From assembly GCA_023415075.1 (NCBI GenBank), contig JAEZLU010000103.1, forward strand, positions 1-6,905: a stretch of 6,905 bases of DNA, in the 5' to 3' direction. Positions 4,484-6,905 of this stretch are shown one piece after another. The notes under the pieces were generated by a model. The model had not been told where the DNA came from. It saw only the letters and a program-made list of their open reading frames with translations, and made no database searches. The stretch comes from Bacillota bacterium. Lineage in GTDB: Bacteria > Bacillota > Negativicutes > Sporomusales > UBA7701. The position numbers were made by a program, and so were the translations under genes. Within the stretch, counting starts at the first letter, position 1. Each line of letters begins with the position of its first letter.

Positions 4484-5497
4484 CTACTTTTCCAGCTCCA
4501 CCTTACCAGTAAGCTCTGGGCTGACGATAACCCGGCCGTCGGCCATCATCATTATTGCCTCCACCCCGGGAAATTGCCGCAGAAGAGTCAGCCCTCGCTC
4601 CGGTCCCAGCACAAACATGGCGGTACTGAATATGTCGCCGTCCGCCGAGTTGCTGAGGACCATGGTCACACTGCTAATCTCCCGTGGCTGGCGGCCGGTG
4701 CGCGGGTCGAGGATGTGGGAGTAGCGGATGTTGTCTTTGATGAAGTAACGCTGATAATCGCCGGAGGTCTCCATGGTGTCCCAGTCGGTAAGGGCCAGTT
4801 TGGCTAGCATGGCGTCAGGGTTACGGGGATGCTGGACGCCGATCCGCCATGGGTTGCCGTCGGGCCGGCTGCCAATCACCCGGACATCGCCGCCGGCGTT
4901 GATCAGGGCCGACTGTACTCCCTTTGCCTTGAGAATATCGATGGCCCGGTCCACGGCATAGCCTTTGGCAATGCCGCCAAGATCGATTTTCATGCCAGCT
5001 TTCGGCAGGAATACGGTGCCGGCTGGTTCGTCCAGCACTACCAGGCGGTAGTCGATAAGCGGCAAGACCTTGGCGATCTCTTCCTGGCTCGGGACGAAGT
5101 CGCCTTTGCGACCGATGCCCCATAGGTCGCTCAGCGGGCCGATGGTCACATCAAAAGTGCCGTCCAGCCTTGACGAAAGTTCATTGGCCCGCTTGATCAT
5201 GGCCAAGAGGTCGGCTGACACCTTTACCGGCTGCCGGCCGGCGGCCTCGTTTACTTGCGAAACCTCACTCGCCTGGTCAAAATTGTTACTTATATCATGA
5301 AGCCGTTTGAATTCGCCAAAGGCAGCCTTTACTGCCGCCTCGGCAGTCGGGCCGTAAGCCGTCACTTCAATGACTGTATCCATCAGAAACTGAGTTTCCT
5401 TGTACGGCTTGGCGGCAAACCAGCCGCCCGGACGGCAGCCGGCCGCCAGAAACATTGTGCAGATTATTAAAGCTATAGCTATAACCTTCGCATTCAT
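4484..5497 (-). CDS. apbE: FAD:protein FMN transferase ApbE, lipoprotein
   Basis: Uses FAD and Mg2+ to attach FMN covalently to a threonine of exported flavoproteins (for example Rnf/Nqr subunits or FMN-binding-domain reductases). It acts on the outer face of the cytoplasmic membrane. The 337-residue product has a signal segment with lipobox LAAGC (Cys21). The family landmarks follow in order: MDTVIEVTAYG (39-49), GTFDVTIGPLSDLWG (113-127), DLGGIAKGYAVD (172-183), INAGGDVRVIG (199-208), then METSGDYQRYF and HILDPRTG. The Mg-binding segment ADGDIFSTA lies at about 285-293. Nothing essential appears missing, and the length is normal. The start ATG at 5497 overlaps the racemase stop (ATGA) with only a weak ribosome site, so expression is probably coupled to the racemase. 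No target flavoprotein is encoded in the window. Confidence 0.94.
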   Translation of the reverse strand: MNAKVIAIALIICTMFLAAGCRPGGWFAAKPYKETQFLMDTVIEVTAYGPTAEAAVKAAFGEFKRLHDISNNFDQASEVSQVNEAAGRQPVKVSADLLAMIKRANELSSRLDGTFDVTIGPLSDLWGIGRKGDFVPSQEEIAKVLPLIDYRLVVLDEPAGTVFLPKAGMKIDLGGIAKGYAVDRAIDILKAKGVQSALINAGGDVRVIGSRPDGNPWRIGVQHPRNPDAMLAKLALTDWDTMETSGDYQRYFIKDNIRYSHILDPRTGRQPREISSVTMVLSNSADGDIFSTAMFVLGPERGLTLLRQFPGVEAIMMMADGRVIVSPELTGKVELEK

Positions 5498-6198
5498 ACT
5501 TCGCCAAGGCCCCGGGCCACCACCATCTTGGCCAGCAAAAGCGTCGCATCCAGTTTGGTCAGGCCGTCGGTAAAGAAAGGGAAAAGCAGCGGTACCTCGG
5601 TGCAGCCGGCCAGGGCGGCCCCTGTGCCGGCTTCGGCAAACCTGGCCAGCATGACGTTGAGCTCGCCTAAATACGGGTTATCGGCCAATTCGCCGGCCTT
5701 GACCCTCCGTACCGCCTTATCGAGCATCTTTTGCTCATCAGGGTCAGGAAGCTGCAGCGCCATCCCCTTGGCCGCGAAAGCCTGCTGATAGAGATTGAGG
5801 CTGACGGTCGCCTCGGTGGCCAAGAGCAGTATCCGTCCGGATAGTTCGCCATGGCGCTCGGCTACAAAGGCGGCAGCGTTGTCGATCATGCTGTGGATGG
5901 GAATACTCGTTACTGCCCTCAGCTCAGCCAGCCAAAAATGGGCCGTGTTGCAGGGCATGATAATAAAGTCTGCGCCGGCGGCCGCCAGCAGCCTGGCCGA
6001 CTCGGTCATAGCCGGCAGCGGGCTCGGGCCGTCGCCGAGAATGGCTTCGACCCGCGGCGGAATCTGGGGGTTATTATCGATTATGATTCGCAGATGATCC
6101 TGGTCGAGGACCGCCGGCGTATTCTCCACAATTTTCGCGAACAGATCCACCGTGGCTAACGGGCCCATGCCGCCCAGGATGCCCACCGTTTTTTGCAT
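5494..6198 (-). CDS. aspartate/glutamate racemase family protein
   Basis: A PLP-independent amino-acid racemase of the aspartate/glutamate/hydantoin racemase superfamily, 234 residues, cytosolic. It opens with the family N-terminus TVGILGGMGPLATVDLF (4-20). Both catalytic cysteines are present: Cys83 in MPCNTAHFW and Cys199 in AGCTEVPLL. An aspartate racemase (interconverting L- and D-aspartate) is more likely than MurI, given the GGMGPLAT start, PCNTAH and GCTE patterns. Substrate specificity cannot be fixed from sequence alone. Start ATG at 6198 directly precedes the conserved TVGILGG, with a G-run (GGGGGG) 6 bases upstream. An in-frame extension to 6393 is Arg/Lys/Trp-rich, unconserved in character and begins right at the predicted transcription start, so I reject it. 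First gene of a two-gene unit with apbE. Confidence 0.92.
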   Translation of the reverse strand: MQKTVGILGGMGPLATVDLFAKIVENTPAVLDQDHLRIIIDNNPQIPPRVEAILGDGPSPLPAMTESARLLAAAGADFIIMPCNTAHFWLAELRAVTSIPIHSMIDNAAAFVAERHGELSGRILLLATEATVSLNLYQQAFAAKGMALQLPDPDEQKMLDKAVRRVKAGELADNPYLGELNVMLARFAEAGTGAALAGCTEVPLLFPFFTDGLTKLDATLLLAKMVVARGLGEV

Positions 6199-6389
6199 AG
6201 CGTGCCCCCCGCAGTCTTTTTTCCTATTATGCTTCGCCCTGCGCGGCCTGCATCCCTCCATCGACAAGCGGCGATTACAAACCAATAATTTCCACAAATT
6301 AGAGGAATGTCTCCTGCGTATGGCGAAAACTTGGCTAAAGCCATTTGTCGGCATTTGCTTACGATACCATCCCCTTTTGCAGCGCTTTT
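6199..6389 (-). other. about 190-nt leader of the racemase-apbE transcript
   Basis: The promoter at 6396-6425 predicts a long 5' leader before the racemase start. I see two short inverted repeats, TGGCT-AA-AGCCA (6332-6343) and AGGA-ATGTC-TCCT (6303-6315). No T-tract terminator and no riboswitch class that I recognise are present. A second, closer promoter is possible, but I found no good -35/-10 pair. Confidence 0.4.
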
Positions 6390-6395
6390 TCATGT

Positions 6396-6425
6396 ATTAT
6401 CCTGTATGTTTATGTACCGTGTAAA
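6396..6425 (-). promoter_or_regulatory. sigma-A promoter of the racemase-apbE unit
   Basis: On the minus strand TTTACA (6420-6425) and GATAAT (6396-6401) are separated by 18 bases. Each hexamer matches consensus at five of six positions. Transcription would start near 6389. It is the best promoter I find upstream of the racemase. Confidence 0.5.
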
Positions 6426-6864
6426 GGAACTGACCACCTGCGTAAAGAATTTTCCTGCAAACCAGCCGTACCATCAACTATCACGGCGGTTATCATCCCG
6501 GATAATTCGCAATACTCGGACAACTCCCATGCGCCTCGACAGGCGGCCAGATTCACACCGAAAGGAGGGATTGCCACCTACGTTCGTTAAACCTCTTGTC
6601 GCACAATCTCCTGTACCCCATGCGGGGAAGCTGCTGGAGATCAAAAGGCTTCGGGATGGTGACGTCGGCCATCATCGTCAGCGCAATCGGTGTCATCCGC
6701 CGTTTCCAGGATTCGCGGCAAATACTGAAGATGGCGGGCTCGAGCTTGAAAGAAAACAGCTCAGGCGAACACCGGGGAAAAACCACGATCAGGGCACATT
6801 ATCCGAAGAACGGGCTCGACATGGTTAAAGAGAAATACTGTGAAATACCAAGAGGAGGAAGTAT
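6426..6864. other. about 440 bases with no defensible gene
   Basis: This stretch separates the minus-strand racemase promoter from the plus-strand gene at 6865. Open frames exist, but none has homology I recognise. The best candidate is a plus frame at 6656-6868 (70 residues, starting MVTSAIIVSAIGVIRR). It has AAAGG 7-8 bases upstream and an ATGA overlap with the next gene, but its later codons are A/T- and Arg-AGA-rich and its sequence is unfamiliar. A short CCCC-ATGC-GGGG hairpin lies at 6616-6627. I found no T-tract terminator and no convincing plus promoter. It may be a long leader of the downstream gene, a small unknown gene or a decayed gene. Confidence 0.35.
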
Positions 6865-6905
6865 ATGAAACAGTACCAAAAACTATTATTAGGATTTATT
6901 GTGGG
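6865..6905 (+). CDS. start of an unidentified gene (13 codons visible)
   Basis: ATG at 6865 follows a perfect AGGAGG (6853-6858) with a 6-base spacer, one of the best ribosome sites in the window. The visible N-terminus, MKQYQKLLLGFIV, is a short basic head leading into a hydrophobic run that continues to the window edge. This fits either a signal peptide or the first helix of a transporter. Secondary transporters such as dicarboxylate/glutamate symporters often begin this way, but 13 residues cannot identify a family. A+T-rich codons at the start are normal for initiation regions. Confidence 0.75.
   Translation, partial: MKQYQKLLLGFIV

Noticed and set aside
6307..6828. Plus-strand open frame of 173 codons
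   Set aside because: It begins in the racemase leader, has no ribosome site, and encodes an Arg/Pro/His-rich peptide with no motif. The AAAGGAGGG at 6561-6569 has no start codon at proper spacing in this frame.
1..6905. CRISPR array, tRNA, rRNA, insertion sequence or phage genes
   Set aside because: I saw no regularly spaced direct repeats, no cloverleaf, no transposase or integrase motifs and no terminal inverted repeats. Frequent GCCGGC words reflect base composition.

Overview
This window looks like a chromosomal segment of a moderately GC-rich, probably spore-forming Firmicute. My best guess is the Negativicutes (Sporomusa/Pelosinus/Thermosinus-like). The basis is strong AGGAGG-type ribosome sites, frequent GTG/TTG starts, A+T-rich sigma-A-type promoters, a lipoprotein that begins like the GH18 spore-cortex/germination family, and a cobalt ECF transporter with a PDGLE-type small subunit. 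The taxonomy is an inference; no rRNA or other marker gene is present.

Layout. (1) 1-211, minus: N-terminus of a GH18-like lipoprotein running off the left edge. (2) 221-582: non-coding divergent region with a possible forespore-type promoter for the lipoprotein and an extended -10 promoter for (3) 583-858, plus: a 91-residue protein of unknown function. (4) 870-895: a strong stem-loop that can terminate convergent transcripts from both sides. (5) 925-4317, minus: a compact five-gene operon read cbiM > PDGLE/cbiN-like > cbiQ > cbiO > Nudix CoA pyrophosphatase. It has its own consensus promoter (4445-4473) and a leader of about 120 nt that ends in an intrinsic terminator just before the cbiM ribosome site. 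(6) 4484-6198, minus: an aspartate/glutamate racemase and an ApbE flavin transferase lipoprotein, coupled by an ATGA overlap, with a promoter at 6396-6425. (7) 6426-6864: about 440 bases with no gene I can defend. (8) 6865-end, plus: the first 13 codons of a further gene with a perfect ribosome site.

How it works together. CbiM (substrate-binding membrane protein), the PDGLE-type protein, CbiQ (coupling membrane protein) and CbiO (ATPase) form an ECF-type importer for Co2+ (possibly Ni2+), normally feeding cobalamin synthesis. The Nudix gene appears to be an operon passenger concerned with CoA turnover. The racemase/ApbE pair is a separate transcription unit upstream.

The most interesting element is the cbiM leader. 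It has a consensus promoter whose -35 lies inside a perfect inverted repeat, a short 5' hairpin, and a long terminator hairpin with a T-tract whose 5' arm can also form a competing stem. This resembles a metal- or cobalamin-responsive attenuator, but I do not recognise it as a cobalamin or NiCo riboswitch. Several annotated-looking long starts (GH18 lipoprotein, cbiO, Nudix) are better explained by TTG starts 8-10 nt downstream of strong Shine-Dalgarno sequences.
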